From NCBI GenBank assembly GCA_000828975.1, contig AP014683.1:387520-451519 (forward strand): a stretch of 64,000 nt of DNA, written 5' to 3'. The stretch's first letter is position 1, and the number at the start of each line of letters is the position of its first letter. Source of the DNA: Burkholderiales bacterium GJ-E10. Its GTDB lineage: Bacteria; Pseudomonadota; Gammaproteobacteria; Burkholderiales; Burkholderiaceae_F. Shown piece by piece: positions 20,201 through 29,337 of this stretch. The position numbers and the translations under genes were made by a program. The notes under the pieces are model-generated. The model was not told where the DNA came from. It worked only from the letters and a program-made list of their open reading frames with translations, and made no database searches.

Positions 20201-20498
20201 GCGGATGGACAAGGGCGATGATTCGCTGACGGCGGCGGTGTCCGCAGGCTACATGCGAATGCGGCCGGTGCTGATGACGGCAGGCGCGATGATCCTGGGC
20301 ATGATTCCGATGGCACTCGGTGTCGGTGAAGGCGGCGAGCAGAACGCGCCGCTTGCCCGCGCGGTGATCGGCGGTCTGCTCTTTGCCACCATGGCGACCC
20401 TGGTTTTCGTCCCGACGATGTACCGGCTGCTGCGGCGCCGGCCGTCGGGTTTGGTTCCGCATATCCCCCACATGAACATGGAGAGAGGTACACCGTGA
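17256..20498 (+). CDS. RND efflux pump, inner-membrane transporter (AcrB-like)
   Basis: A 1080-residue RND permease: transmembrane helix 1 near residues 11-30, two large periplasmic loops, helix clusters around 335-490 and 860-1060. It starts with GTG 17256 (SLVDFVLKRPYTVPAVL). The cytoplasmic loop after helix 6 contains an insertion with AKHEHAVHDVAHAGKAE. In helix 4 the AcrB Asp-Asp pair reads Asp401-Asn402 (LVDNGTVVIEN). In helix 10 the position of AcrB Lys940 is Ala971 (GLTTANSILVV). The helix 11 Thr (RPVLMT) is kept. The 3' end overlaps the adaptor gene by 4 bp. Export of hydrophobic drugs, solvents or metabolites is the family role; the substrate is not readable. Confidence 0.93.
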   Translation: MSLVDFVLKRPYTVPAVLILICLLGIGAALRMPVDIFPEIDIPVVSVVWTYNGMSAEDMQNRIITLHERQMASLVDDIERIDATSYYGVGVEKVYLHEGANVSRAVAQVASSALVVLKYMPYGITPPMVIRYGATDVPIIQLSLSSKTLPDTKLNDLGQNIIRPALAVVHGAEVPYPYGGKPRVIMADLDERALQARGLTPADVAKALMHQNVILPAGDVKIGHKDYTLTMNNSPDVISELNSFPVGEINGKTIFMRDVARVHDGFQIQTNSVAVNGRPGALMTIRKTGGVSTLAVINGIRAVLPYMNRIMPKGVKITPLFDQSVFVKAALNSVAMGGAMAAGLTAMMILLFLGNWRLTLIILAAIPLSIITAVLIMYIGGNTLNTMTLGGFSLAVGILVDNGTVVIENIERHVRAGAGLHKAILRGCGEVGVPTMLATLCICIVFVPVFLLQGTAKYLFSPLSLSVICALLASLALSFTMVPLLFKYLMRASVEAHAKHEHAVHDVAHAGKAETPTLLGRIGKALYGIHLAFERGFTRFREGYRNVVSWVVTRPKTVIAFFIGLMVVSLSLFPFLGRDFFPQVDAGQMRLHVRAPAGTRIEQTQAYFAQVEGAIRKIVGNDQISVILDNIGLPYSGINMALSDSATVGPMDGEILISLNKEHKPTAGFVAELRRKLPREFPELTFFFQPADIVDQVLNFGQPAPIDIQVSGYDSGATYDVAKHIMRDIAKIPGIVDSHIFQVPDSPSLTIDVDRALATDVGVNQLASANSVLVATNSSAQLAPNFWVDPRNAVSYPLVVQVPQYKIDTGPDLWTIPVKTKPGDPRQLLMNVSKFGRAPVPLVASQHNIRPVFDVQADVQGIDLASAAKAINRVLDRDRPPPAKAIKVTLSGQIDTMEQSYTGLFTGIALAVVLVYLFLVMNFQSWIDPLIVLMAVPFALAGVMWMLFLTQTHLSVPALMGTLMCIGLTTANSILVVTFANQRMDKGDDSLTAAVSAGYMRMRPVLMTAGAMILGMIPMALGVGEGGEQNAPLARAVIGGLLFATMATLVFVPTMYRLLRRRPSGLVPHIPHMNMERGTP

Positions 20499-21769
20499 GC
20501 GAATCCGGTCACGAAAATCAGGAACATGCCCCGTTGCCGGATGACGATTCGGACGAGGGCCGCGCTGCCACCGACTTTTCCGAAGACACCGGTGGTACGG
20601 TGCGCCGCGGGGTCATAGGTTTCCTCGTCCTGCTGGTGGTGGCGTTTGGCGTGGTGGCCGTGAAACGCTGGCACGAGGCCCATACCCTGCGTGCCGAGTC
20701 GGCCGCGGCGGTGAAGCAGAAGATCGCCGTCGACGTGGTGACGGTGACGGGCACGCCGCACGGCGCGCAGCTGACGTTGCCGGGGGAGACCGCGTCCTGG
20801 TACGAGGCGACGATCTACGGGCGGGTGGACGGCTACGTGGCGAAATGGTGGTCGGACATCGGCGACCATGTGCGCAAGGGGCAGGTGCTGGCGCTCATCG
20901 ATACGCCGGAACTCGATGCCCAACTTGCGGCCGCCCGGGCGCGGGTGAATGCCGACAAGGCGATCGTGCGCGTGCGCAAGGCCGAGGAAGAGTTCGCCAC
21001 GACGACCTACATCCGCTGGCGTGACGCGCCCAAGGGCGTGGTTTCCGTGCAGGATCGCGAGGAGAAGAAGGCCGACTACGTCAGCGCCAAGGCCCGCTTG
21101 AATGCGGCGCGCGCCCAGGTGGCACTGGCCCAGGCCGACGTCAACCACTATTCGGCACTCACCGCGTTCAAGAAGGTCACGGCGCCGTTCACCGGAGTGG
21201 TGGTGGCGCGGGAAATCGACGTCGGCAATCTGGTGACGGCGGGCAGCACGGCGTCGACCACGCCCCTCTATCGCATCAGCCAGGACAATCCGATGCGGAT
21301 CTTCGTCGATGCCCCCCAGGCGGTGGCCAACGACCTGCGCCATCCCGGGACGCCGGTAACGATCCGCGCCAACGATCTGCCCGGGATGGTGTTCCACGGC
21401 ACCGTGACCCGCACGGCGCAGGCGATCGATCCGGATGCGCGGACCCTGAAGGTCGAGATCGACCTGCCCAACAGGCGCCACATCCTGATCCCGGGCATGT
21501 ATGTCGACGTCCGTTTCAACCTTCCCAACAACGGGCTGTTCCAGGTGCCTGCGGCGGCGATGGTCTTCCAGTCCAGCGGGCCGCACGTCGCGGTGGTCGA
21601 CGCCAACGGCGTGGTGCATTTCCGCCGCGTGACGATCGCGCGTGACGAGGGTAACGTGCTCGACCTCTCGTCGGGCGTCCACCCGGGCGACCGGGTGGCG
21701 CTGAACATCAGCAGCCAGATCGCCGATGGCGAAGCGGTGATCGCAAACGACGTGGGGAGCGAGAAATGA
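20495..21769 (+). CDS. RND efflux periplasmic adaptor (membrane fusion protein)
   Basis: A 424-residue HlyD/AcrA-type adaptor that links the inner-membrane pump to the outer-membrane channel. There is a 45-residue acidic cytoplasmic N-terminus, then one membrane anchor (GVIGFLVLLVVAFGVVAV). The lipoyl half-motif GRVDGYVAKWWSDIGDHVRKG, whose core is about residues 110-125, comes next. A helical hairpin runs about residues 140-210, then the second lipoyl half KVTAPFTGVVVAREIDVG and a beta-barrel domain with VDAPQAVANDL and DPDARTLKVEIDLPN. Start and stop overlap the neighbouring genes by 4 bp each, so all three components are translationally coupled. The pump residues flagged above make this operon a non-classical HAE1 relative. 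Confidence 0.94.
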   Translation: MSESGHENQEHAPLPDDDSDEGRAATDFSEDTGGTVRRGVIGFLVLLVVAFGVVAVKRWHEAHTLRAESAAAVKQKIAVDVVTVTGTPHGAQLTLPGETASWYEATIYGRVDGYVAKWWSDIGDHVRKGQVLALIDTPELDAQLAAARARVNADKAIVRVRKAEEEFATTTYIRWRDAPKGVVSVQDREEKKADYVSAKARLNAARAQVALAQADVNHYSALTAFKKVTAPFTGVVVAREIDVGNLVTAGSTASTTPLYRISQDNPMRIFVDAPQAVANDLRHPGTPVTIRANDLPGMVFHGTVTRTAQAIDPDARTLKVEIDLPNRRHILIPGMYVDVRFNLPNNGLFQVPAAAMVFQSSGPHVAVVDANGVVHFRRVTIARDEGNVLDLSSGVHPGDRVALNISSQIADGEAVIANDVGSEK

Positions 21770-23343
21770 AGTTGGAACGAGCGGCCCGTCGCCGCTCCCG
21801 CAGCATCCTCGCCGGCGCGGTGCTGGCGGCATTGTGCCTTGGGGGCTGCGCGGTCGGCCCGGACTACCATCGTCCCAAGCCGGAGGCACCGAAACAGTTC
21901 GCGGTGCAGACCGGCGCCCATTCCGCCAAGGGTACCCGGGATGACCCTGCGGCGATCGCCAGCTGGTGGCACAACCTGCACGACCCCGAGCTCGATTCCC
22001 TCGTCGCGCGGGCGCTGAAGGACAACCCCAGCCTCGAGATCGCCCTTGCGCATCTGCAGCAGGCGCGCACCTACGAGGTCGCGGTCACCGGTCTCGCCTT
22101 GCCCAGCGTCGATCTCGGCGCGGGCGGCGGGCGCGGTACTGGAGCGAACCTCGACCGCGGCGGACTCGCCCCGGGAGCGCTGCACGCCGCCGACAATCGA
22201 CGGCTGAGCGGCGCGGGGATCGACCGCATCGATTATGTCGCCGGCGGCATGGCCCAGTGGAACCTCGATCTGTTCGGCCGTTATCGCCGGATGATCGAAG
22301 CTGCGCGCTATCAATCGCAGGCGCGGATGGCGTCGCGCGACGCCGTGCAGGTGGCGGTGGTGGCTCAGGTGGTGCGGGCGTACGTCGATTTGCGCGGGCT
22401 GCAGACGCAACTTCTCGTGCTGCGGCAGAACGAACTTGCCGCCAGCGATCTCTGGCATCTGATGCAGGCCCGCTACAACCGCGGGATCACCAACGAACTC
22501 GATGCGACCCTGGCGCGCCGCCAACTGGATATCGTGCGGGCGGAAATCGGGCCGGTGCTGGGTCGGATCGAAGCGGCGCAGGACCGGATCGCGGTCCTGC
22601 TCGGGCATTACCCCGAAGACCTGCATGCGGAACTGTCCAAGCCGGCGCTGATTCCCAATCTGCCCGATGAGATCGACCCGGGCGTCCCGCTGACGCTGTT
22701 GCGGCGCCGGCCGGATGTCCGCGAGGCGGAGTGGGAACTGGCGAGTGCGACGGCCAACGTGGGCGTCGCAACGGCGGCGCTCTTCCCGAGTCTCACGGTC
22801 GTCGCCGGCCTGGGACAGGAAGGAACCAGCCTCAACTCGCAGTTCCTGCCGAACAACTCGTACCGGATCTGGTCGCTGGGCTACGGTGCGATCCTCCCGC
22901 TGCTCGATTTCGGCACCCTCGACGCGCTTGCCGACGTCGCCGATCTGCAGGCCCATGTGCAGTACGTGCACTACAAGCAGACCGTGCTGAACGCGGTTGC
23001 GGACGTCGACACCTCGATGGCCGCATTCCGCGCGCAGCAGGAGCGACTGCGGGAACTGGCCGATGCGGTGGTGGCCAGCGAACGCGCGATGCTGCTGGCG
23101 TCCGAGCGCTACGATCGGGGCCTCACGGACTTCCTGAACGTCGCCGATGCCCAGCGGCAGGAGTACGACCTCGAAGGGCAGTACGCGGTGGACCAGACCT
23201 TGCTCGCCGAGCGCTACGTCGCGGTGTACCAGGCCCTCGGCGGCGGCTGGGAGAACTATGGCGGCCCGCCGAAGATCCGCATGCCGCAACCGGCCATCGT
23301 GGCGATGTTCCGGCGCCTGGCCAATCCGGGCACCGGACGCTGA
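21766..23343 (+). CDS. RND efflux outer-membrane lipoprotein (NodT/OprM family)
   Basis: A 525-residue TolC-fold outer-membrane factor. The N-terminal signal ends in a lipobox (LCLGGC, Cys near residue 28) followed by AVGPDYHRPKPEAP, the typical OprM/NodT start. Two homologous repeats with long amphipathic helices follow. Family markers: WWHNLHDPELDSLVARAL, LLRRRPDVREAEWELASATAN and FPSLTVVAGLG. The protein is longer than OprM (about 470) because of a Gly-rich loop around residues 120-155. It is the last gene of the operon and is followed by a strong terminator. Confidence 0.94.
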   Translation: MKLERAARRRSRSILAGAVLAALCLGGCAVGPDYHRPKPEAPKQFAVQTGAHSAKGTRDDPAAIASWWHNLHDPELDSLVARALKDNPSLEIALAHLQQARTYEVAVTGLALPSVDLGAGGGRGTGANLDRGGLAPGALHAADNRRLSGAGIDRIDYVAGGMAQWNLDLFGRYRRMIEAARYQSQARMASRDAVQVAVVAQVVRAYVDLRGLQTQLLVLRQNELAASDLWHLMQARYNRGITNELDATLARRQLDIVRAEIGPVLGRIEAAQDRIAVLLGHYPEDLHAELSKPALIPNLPDEIDPGVPLTLLRRRPDVREAEWELASATANVGVATAALFPSLTVVAGLGQEGTSLNSQFLPNNSYRIWSLGYGAILPLLDFGTLDALADVADLQAHVQYVHYKQTVLNAVADVDTSMAAFRAQQERLRELADAVVASERAMLLASERYDRGLTDFLNVADAQRQEYDLEGQYAVDQTLLAERYVAVYQALGGGWENYGGPPKIRMPQPAIVAMFRRLANPGTGR

Positions 23344-23358
23344 CCACCTTCCCCCCCC

Positions 23359-23400
23359 AAAAAAAAACGGCCCGGACATTTGTCCGGGCCGAAATTTTTT
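23359..23400. terminator. Bidirectional rho-independent terminator
   Basis: An 11-base inverted repeat (CGGCCCGGACA, 23368-23378; TGTCCGGGCCG, 23381-23391) is flanked by an A-run on the left (23359-23367) and AAATTTTTT on the right. It therefore serves both the RND operon and the convergent porin gene. Confidence 0.93.
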
Positions 23401-23455
23401 CTGAGGAGAACCCGGGAAGCCGCGGCAGCGGTTCCCGGGGTGCTGCGAGGGCCGC

Positions 23456-24766
23456 TTAGAACGCGTGGCGGAAGCCCGCGCCGATGATGCGGTTGCCCAT
23501 GTTGGCTTCGCTGCCCGAGGTATTGACCTTCATCAGGCCGGCATACAGATCGGACTGGCGGGACAGGCGATAGTCGGCGAGCAGGGTGTAATAGTTTTCG
23601 GCCGCTGCGCCGATCGTGCTGCCCGTGATCCCGCTGGTGTACGAGTCCTTGCCGACGTGGTAGGTCGCCGCCGTCAGCGAGAACGCGCGCGTGATGTGCT
23701 GCGTCGCGCCGATCCAGAGGACGTTGAGGTTGAACTGGCTACCATATTGCGCCGTCTTGACGCCGGCGACCGGGATGCCGAAGATCGACGTTACGTGGTC
23801 GGCAGCGGGGTTCGACGGGTCGGTGAATTCCTGACGCTCGTAACCGGCGTTGACGGTGGTCTGCCGCCAGTCGTAGCGCGCGGCCAGCAGGAACGCCTTG
23901 GTGTTCGAGGCGGTCACGTTGAGCGTGCCGACTCCCGGCGTCACCCCCGGCGTGGCAAGGTAGCCGTTGGTGGCGGTGCCGAGCGTGCCTTGGCCGTCGA
24001 CGTGCAGCGCGTCGTGGAACTCTTCATAGCCGAGTTGTACGGCCAGCGGGCCGTCGACGTACGTGCCATCCAACTGGAAGGCATTCTGCGCCGCGGTGTA
24101 GCCCGCGACGCCGCCGAACTTGTACAGGCCGCCCAAGGTGAACCGGCCGAGCGAGTACTCATATTTGATGCTGTTGTCGACGCGCGAATCGTCGGTGTTG
24201 CCGCCGCCGCCATAGCTTCCCGAATAGCCCAGCGGCGAGAAGTCCTGCGCTTCGCCCAGCGGGTCGGTGATCGCCATGTTGTCGAGGAAGAAGCTGGTGT
24301 TGCGGCCGGCCGTCACCGTACCCCAGGTGTCGGACGACAGGCCGACGAAGGCGCCGCGGGAGAACAACTGGCCCGAAATCGCGCTGTCCTGCGAGGCCGT
24401 GCCGCCGTTGGCGACGCCGATCGCGGCGTTGGAAAGGGTGCCGGTCGGGACGTTGACCGCCGACTCGAGCTTGAAGATCGCCTTCAGGCCGCTGCCCAGG
24501 TTTTCCTGGCCCTTGATGCCCCAGCGCGATTGGCTCAGGCCGCCGTTGACCATGCCGGTGACCGAGTGCGGGGCTGCGGTGTTGTTCACCGGGGTCGGGT
24601 TGCCGGTGACCGGGAAGTAGGAGTCGAAGTTGGCGTTGTGCTGGATGTTCGCGACGGCGGTGTCGAGAATCCCATACAGCGTCACGCCCGAGGAGTCATC
24701 CGCGAATGCGGCGCTGGTGCAGACGGCCAGGGCCAGCGGAGCGAACTTGATGAGGGACTTGCGCAA
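23456..24766 (-). CDS. General outer-membrane porin (Burkholderiales type)
   Basis: A 436-residue porin of the betaproteobacterial trimeric type that lets small hydrophilic solutes through the outer membrane. The TTG start at 24766 is supported by AGGAG nine bases upstream. A signal peptide (MRKSLIKFAPLALAVCTSAA, mature start near ADDSSG) is followed by the family opening SGVTLYGILDTAVAN. Then come QSRWGIKGQENLGSGLKAIF and alternating beta strands, and the protein ends with the outer-membrane insertion signal GAGFRHAF (C-terminal Phe). The gene stands alone between two divergent or terminated neighbours. Confidence 0.94.
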   Translation of the reverse strand: MRKSLIKFAPLALAVCTSAAFADDSSGVTLYGILDTAVANIQHNANFDSYFPVTGNPTPVNNTAAPHSVTGMVNGGLSQSRWGIKGQENLGSGLKAIFKLESAVNVPTGTLSNAAIGVANGGTASQDSAISGQLFSRGAFVGLSSDTWGTVTAGRNTSFFLDNMAITDPLGEAQDFSPLGYSGSYGGGGNTDDSRVDNSIKYEYSLGRFTLGGLYKFGGVAGYTAAQNAFQLDGTYVDGPLAVQLGYEEFHDALHVDGQGTLGTATNGYLATPGVTPGVGTLNVTASNTKAFLLAARYDWRQTTVNAGYERQEFTDPSNPAADHVTSIFGIPVAGVKTAQYGSQFNLNVLWIGATQHITRAFSLTAATYHVGKDSYTSGITGSTIGAAAENYYTLLADYRLSRQSDLYAGLMKVNTSGSEANMGNRIIGAGFRHAF

Positions 24767-25012
24767 GGTGATCTCCTGAAATGATGATGGAGGGTTAATA
24801 AATCCACTGACCGGAGGCTATGCACGTACGATTACATCTTTATTACATGTCGCAATTTTCCAACGACGCGCGTTGCCCGTAGGGGTTCTTGCAGCGCTCG
24901 CGAAAGGGTTCGTTTCCGGACCGTGACAATCTCGCTTTGGCGGTCGCCTCCAGGATTCGTACAATTGCGGGGTTCGGTGCTCGGCGCATGGCGATGGGAA
25001 AGGGGGCGGGTC

Positions 25013-25669
25013 ATGGATACACTCCGGAAGGCAACGGCGCTCGACGAACTGCTGCGGGTCGCGCAATCGGCCTTGACCGTGGTCACCAGTTCGCCGCCGT
25101 CGTCGCGCCCCGACCCGGGGAATCCCGCACGGTCGGTCGAACTGTCACCGGTTCTCGGCGAGGCCGACCGGCGCCATGCCGCCGGCCTGATGCGGGTCAA
25201 TCACGTCGGGGAGATCTGCGCCCAGGCGCTGTACGAAGCGCAGTCGATGGCCACCCGGGACGACGGCCTGCGCACCGTGTTTCGGCAGGCGGCGGTGGAA
25301 GAGGCGGACCATCTCGCCTGGACGCGCCGCCGGGTGGAGGAACTCGGCAGCCGGGTCAGCGCCTTGGTGCCGCTGTGGTACGCCGGGGCGTTCGGGATCG
25401 GCCTTGCCGCGGCACTCGTGGGCGACCGTCCCAGCCTGGGGTTCATGGCCGAGACCGAGCGGCAGGTCGAGGAACACCTGCTGGACCATCTGCAGAAACT
25501 GCCGCCCCACGATCAGGTTTCGCGGGCGATCGTCGAGCAGATGAAGCTCGACGAAGTCGGCCACGCCAACACCGCGGTGGCCCACGGCGGCGCCGACCTG
25601 CCGTTTCCGGTGCGCTTGGCGATGAAGGCCGCGGCGAAGGTGATGACGACGACGGCCTACTACATCTGA
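25013..25669 (+). CDS. coq7: Coq7, demethoxyubiquinone hydroxylase
   Basis: Di-iron monooxygenase of ubiquinone synthesis (C6 hydroxylation), the oxygen-dependent counterpart of UbiF. ATG 25013 after GGGGGCGGGTC gives 218 residues. Ferritin-like iron ligands are visible as [37 protein letters not shown] and DEVGHANTA. The N-terminal 45 residues ([15 protein letters not shown]) are typical of proteobacterial members. An ATG slightly upstream (MAMGKG region, other frame) does not encode this protein. Presence implies aerobic ubiquinone production. Confidence 0.95.
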   Translation: MDTLRKATALDELLRVAQSALTVVTSSPPSSRPDPGNPARSVELSPVLGEADRRHAAGLMRVNHVGEICAQALYEAQSMATRDDGLRTVFRQAAVEEADHLAWTRRRVEELGSRVSALVPLWYAGAFGIGLAAALVGDRPSLGFMAETERQVEEHLLDHLQKLPPHDQVSRAIVEQMKLDEVGHANTAVAHGGADLPFPVRLAMKAAAKVMTTTAYYI

Positions 25670-25709
25670 CTTCTCATGGCGTTACCGCGGACGGCGTTGC
25701 TGCGCACCG

Positions 25710-26135
25710 TCACAGCGTGTCCACCACCTCGACCTCGATCTCGATCTTCGCCGTCTTCTCGACCATCGCCCCCGCCGAACAGTATTTTTCGTGCGAAAGC
25801 CGTACCGCGCGTTCCACGGCGTCCTGCGGCAGCGACCGGCCGGTGACCACGAAATGCATGGTGATGCGGGTGAATACCTTGGGGTCGGTGGCTGCGCGCT
25901 CGGCCGACAGCCGTACTTCGCAGCCGCGCACGTCGTGGCGCCCGCGCTTGAGGATGTGGACGACGTCGTACGCCGTGCAGCCGCCGGTGCCGGCCAGGAG
26001 CAATTCCATCGGACGGGGCGCGAGGTTGCGTCCGCCGCCTTCGGGCGCGCCGTCCATTGCGACCAGATGGCCGCTCCCGGTCTCGGCAACGAAGGTCATT
26101 CCCGACGGTCCGCCCCAGCGAACAAAGCACTCCAT
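25710..26135 (-). CDS. OsmC/Ohr-family protein (YhfA-like)
   Basis: A 141-residue member of the OsmC family, which contains thiol peroxidases and related redox proteins. The two conserved cysteines are visible in [18 protein letters not shown] and [13 protein letters not shown]. Ile-Glu-Val repeats at the C-terminus form the last strand. It converges on coq7 with 40 bp between and is divergent from rplM. The subgroup (YhfA-like, rather than Ohr or OsmC proper) is judged from [16 protein letters not shown]; the substrate is unknown. Confidence 0.87.
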   Translation of the reverse strand: MECFVRWGGPSGMTFVAETGSGHLVAMDGAPEGGGRNLAPRPMELLLAGTGGCTAYDVVHILKRGRHDVRGCEVRLSAERAATDPKVFTRITMHFVVTGRSLPQDAVERAVRLSHEKYCSAGAMVEKTAKIEIEVEVVDTL

Positions 26136-26330
26136 GACGTCTTCCTCCGCAAAACCCCGATTTTGCCTGATCCGGACCGCATCGCGTCGGGTGGTGCGCC
26201 CGGGCGGGGAGTCCGCCTGCGCTGCCGGTTTCGGGCCTTCGCCGGCTCCGGAAACGCTTCCGCTTGCAGGGGTTCCGATCAGGCCGTACAATGTGCGGCT
26301 TTTCCCGGTCGGCAGAACCTTTTTGACGCC

Positions 26331-26759
26331 ATGAAGACATTTTCCGCCAAATCGCACGAAGTGCGCCGCGACTGGTTCGTGGTCGACGCCAACGACAAGG
26401 TACTGGGTCGGCTCGCCTCGCAGATCGCGCTGCGCCTGCGCGGCAAGCACAAGCCCGAATACACTCCGCACGTCGATACGGGCGATTTCATCGTCGTCGT
26501 CAATGCCGGCAAGCTCCGCGTCACCGGGGCCAAGGAAGCCGACAAGATGTACTACCGCCATTCCACCTATCCCGGTGGCGTGCGCGAGACCACCTTCGGC
26601 AAGATGCAGCAGCGCTTCCCGGGGCGCGCGCTCCAGATCGCCGTTCGCGGCATGCTGCCCAAGGGTCCGCTGGGCTACGCGATGATCAAGAAGCTCAAGA
26701 TCTACGCCGATGCAGAGCATCCCCATGAGGCGCAGCAGCCCAAGGCGCTGAATATCTGA
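26331..26759 (+). CDS. rplM: Ribosomal protein uL13
   Basis: A 142-residue large-subunit protein. The start [54 protein letters not shown] and the C-terminal [19 protein letters not shown] are family signatures. It is followed 38 bp later by rpsI, the near-universal bacterial pair. A run of T residues and a TATA-like GGCCGTACAATG element lie 40-50 bp upstream, a plausible promoter position. Confidence 0.98.
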   Translation: MKTFSAKSHEVRRDWFVVDANDKVLGRLASQIALRLRGKHKPEYTPHVDTGDFIVVVNAGKLRVTGAKEADKMYYRHSTYPGGVRETTFGKMQQRFPGRALQIAVRGMLPKGPLGYAMIKKLKIYADAEHPHEAQQPKALNI

Positions 26760-26797
26760 CGCCCGGAATATCGAATCGAGAACCAGCAAGGTACGCC

Positions 26798-27190
26798 ATG
26801 ATCGGTAAGCACAATTACGGAACGGGGCGCCGCAAGAGTTCGGTGGCGCGCGTCTTTTTGCGCCGCGGCAGCGGCAACATCGTCATCAACGGCCGTCCGA
26901 TGGACGAGTACTTTCATCGCGAAACGGGCCGGATGATCGTGCGCCAGCCGCTCGAACTCACCGGCAACCTGACGACGTTCGACATCCAGGTCAACGTCGA
27001 TGGCGGCGGCGAGTCGGGCCAGTCCGGCGCGGTACGCCACGGCATCACCCGTGCCCTGATCGACTACGACGCCACGCTCAAGCCCGCGCTCTCCCATGCC
27101 GGGTTGGTGACGCGCGACGCGCGGGAAGTCGAACGGAAGAAGGTCGGCCTGCGCAAGGCACGCCGCCGCAAGCAGTTCTCCAAGCGTTGA
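26798..27190 (+). CDS. rpsI: Ribosomal protein uS9
   Basis: A 130-residue small-subunit protein with the signatures [40 protein letters not shown] and the basic tail [11 protein letters not shown], which reaches the P-site tRNA. It is the second gene of the rplM-rpsI operon. A GC-rich hairpin follows the stop. Confidence 0.98.
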   Translation: MIGKHNYGTGRRKSSVARVFLRRGSGNIVINGRPMDEYFHRETGRMIVRQPLELTGNLTTFDIQVNVDGGGESGQSGAVRHGITRALIDYDATLKPALSHAGLVTRDAREVERKKVGLRKARRRKQFSKR

Positions 27191-27194
27191 TTTT

Positions 27195-27229
27195 CCGGCG
27201 TCCCTGCCTTGGCGCAAGGGACGCACCGG
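27195..27229 (+). terminator. Hairpin after rpsI
   Basis: GCGTCCCT (27198-27205) pairs with AGGGACGC (27217-27224), and an outer CCGG/CCGG extends the stem with one bulge. No T-tract follows, so it may attenuate rather than end transcription. It lies in the 222-bp rpsI-argC gap. Confidence 0.45.
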
Positions 27230-27412
27230 TGCATGGGGCAGGATCGGCCGCGGCGCACGCGGCCGTTTTGCGCACCCGCACGGGCCGCGCGGCGTTCTTG
27301 TGCTTCCAAGCGGATGATGCGCCAATGTGGGGAGCCCGGCCGGCGCGATCGGTCACCGGGAATCTATACTCCCCTGTTCCCCGGACATCGGACGACAAGG
27401 GTAGCAACCACC

Positions 27413-28477
27413 ATGACCCGCAAGATCCGCGTCGGCATCGTTGGCGGTACCGGATATACCGGCGTCGAGTTGCTGCGCCTGCTCGCACAGCATCCCAGGG
27501 CGGAACTGGTCGCCATCACCTCCCGCAAGGAAGCGGGCACGCCCGTTGACCGGATTTTCGGGTCTCTGCGCGGCCGGGTCGATCTGCGGTTCACCAATCC
27601 CGAATCCCGAGAACTCGAGCGTTGCGACGTCGTGTTCTTTGCCACGCCGCACGGCGTGGCGATGAACCAGGCGCGGGCGCTCGTCGACGCCGGCGTGCGG
27701 GTCATCGATCTCGCGGCGGATTTCCGGCTGCGCGACCCCGCGCAATTCGAAGCCTGGTACAAGATGCCGCATGCCTGCCCGGACCTCCTCGCGGAAGCGG
27801 TGTACGGATTGCCGGAGCTGAACCGGGAGGCGATCGATTCGGCGCGGATCATCGGCTGCCCCGGTTGCTATCCCACCAGCATGCAGCTTGGTCTGGCACC
27901 CATCCTGGAGTGGGAGCGCGATCATCCGGGCGCCATCGATTGCGGCGCCATCATCGCCGACTGCAAGTCGGGGGTGAGCGGCGCGGGCCGGAAGGCCGAG
28001 GTCGACTATCTGGGCGCCGAGGTTTCCGAGAACTTCCGCGCCTACGGACTTTCCGGTCACCGGCACCATCCGGAGACGGTGCAGCAACTATCGATCCTGG
28101 CCGGCAAGCCGGTCGGGTTGACCTTCGTCCCGCACCTCGTGCCGATGATCCGCGGCATTTTCAGCAGCATCTACGTGCGCCTGGGGACCGCGGCGGATCA
28201 GACCGACGCGGAACTGCAGGCCCTGTACGAGCGCCGCTATGCCGGCGAGCCGTTCGTCGACGTGCTGCCCGCCGATTGTGCGCCGGAGACCCGTTCGGTA
28301 CGCGGCACGAACCTTGCTCGCATCGGCTTGCGCCGTCCGGCGCGGGATCTGCTCCTCGTGCTGGTGGTCGAGGACAACCTCGTCAAGGGGGCGGCGGGGC
28401 AGGCCGTGCAATGCATGAACCGCCTCTTCGGCCTTCCGGAGACGGAAGGGCTGATGCAGATCGCGGCCGTGCCCTGA
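27413..28477 (+). CDS. argC: ArgC, N-acetyl-gamma-glutamyl-phosphate reductase
   Basis: NADPH-dependent reductase of arginine synthesis. The 354-residue product from ATG 27413 shows the Rossmann start [40 protein letters not shown], the active-site Cys in [16 protein letters not shown], and [12 protein letters not shown] with the catalytic His. It is the long ArgC form of betaproteobacteria. Its position behind rpsI and ahead of the bactofilin group is usual for the class. Confidence 0.97.
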   Translation: MTRKIRVGIVGGTGYTGVELLRLLAQHPRAELVAITSRKEAGTPVDRIFGSLRGRVDLRFTNPESRELERCDVVFFATPHGVAMNQARALVDAGVRVIDLAADFRLRDPAQFEAWYKMPHACPDLLAEAVYGLPELNREAIDSARIIGCPGCYPTSMQLGLAPILEWERDHPGAIDCGAIIADCKSGVSGAGRKAEVDYLGAEVSENFRAYGLSGHRHHPETVQQLSILAGKPVGLTFVPHLVPMIRGIFSSIYVRLGTAADQTDAELQALYERRYAGEPFVDVLPADCAPETRSVRGTNLARIGLRRPARDLLLVLVVEDNLVKGAAGQAVQCMNRLFGLPETEGLMQIAAVP

Positions 28478-28569
28478 TCGGAAGGCGGGCAGGAAGGCGA
28501 TCGCGGGGCGGTACGCGAGTCACAAGGGCGGGCGCGAACGAAGAGGCGGCAAGGGACGGTGGCAATACG

Positions 28570-29310
28570 ATGAAGTGGAAGCTGTTCCTGCGCAAGAACA
28601 CGCTGAGCGCACCCAGGGTCTCGGTGCGTTCGCACATGTCCTGGCCGGTGCGGACGGCGATCACCTTTTTGCTGATGGTGGCGGCTGCGGTGGCCGGGCT
28701 GGCGCTCTACAACTGGGGCCGGCATTTCGGCGGCCCCAACCGCGAGCAACTGGTTGCCGAGGTGGCGAGCTTGCGCAGTGCCTTGCATGCGGCCACGGCG
28801 GAGCGGGATCGCGACGCCATGAAGGCGGCGGCGCTCCAAGGCCAGGTGCAGGTGGAGAAGGCCGCGCAGGATCAACTCATGCTGCAGGTGCGCAATCTGG
28901 AAGCGGATCGCGCGCGGATGCAGGCGGACCTGGACTTCTTTGAAAGCCTGCTGCCGGTGCGGCGGGGCGAGAAGGGCGTCGTGATCCGGAGTTTCCGGAT
29001 CGAACCGGAGGGAGTCGCGGCGCAGATGCACTACCGCCTGCTGGTGCAGCAGGCGGGCAGACCGGATCGCGATTTCGTCGGATCGGTGCAGTTGCGCGTC
29101 ACGTACGTGCAGAACGGCCACGTCAGCACCTTGTGGGTTCCGGCGGCCGATGCGCCTTCGGATGCGCGGCAGGCGATGCAGTTATCCTTCCGCAATTACC
29201 AGCGGGTGGAGGGGAGCTTCACCTTGCCCGCGGGAGCGCGACTGCAGTCGGTGCAGGTGCGCGTCCTCGCCGGCGGAGCGGTTCGGCTGCGACAGACATT
29301 CGCCGGGTGA
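28570..29310 (+). CDS. Membrane protein with coiled coil (DUF6776-like)
   Basis: A 246-residue inner-membrane protein of unknown function. A basic cytoplasmic N-terminus is followed by one transmembrane helix (AITFLLMVAAAVAGLALYNW). A coiled coil of about 60 residues, rich in Ala, Glu and Gln (roughly residues 57-120), comes next. A C-terminal beta-rich domain starts at GEKGVVIRSFRIEPEG and ends with RLRQTF. It precedes bactofilin by 27 bp, and this pairing between argC and erpA is commonly seen in betaproteobacteria. The family name is from memory of that neighbourhood; a role with the bactofilin scaffold is inference. Confidence 0.72.
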   Translation: MKWKLFLRKNTLSAPRVSVRSHMSWPVRTAITFLLMVAAAVAGLALYNWGRHFGGPNREQLVAEVASLRSALHAATAERDRDAMKAAALQGQVQVEKAAQDQLMLQVRNLEADRARMQADLDFFESLLPVRRGEKGVVIRSFRIEPEGVAAQMHYRLLVQQAGRPDRDFVGSVQLRVTYVQNGHVSTLWVPAADAPSDARQAMQLSFRNYQRVEGSFTLPAGARLQSVQVRVLAGGAVRLRQTFAG

Positions 29311-29337
29311 TCCGGTCGGCGGGAACGGGAGCAGGAG

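Noticed and set aside
17277-20471. Open frame of over 1000 codons on the minus strand opposite the RND pump gene
   Set aside because: It mirrors the codon pattern of the pump gene in GC-rich DNA, has biased His/Arg/Asp composition and no recognisable domain.
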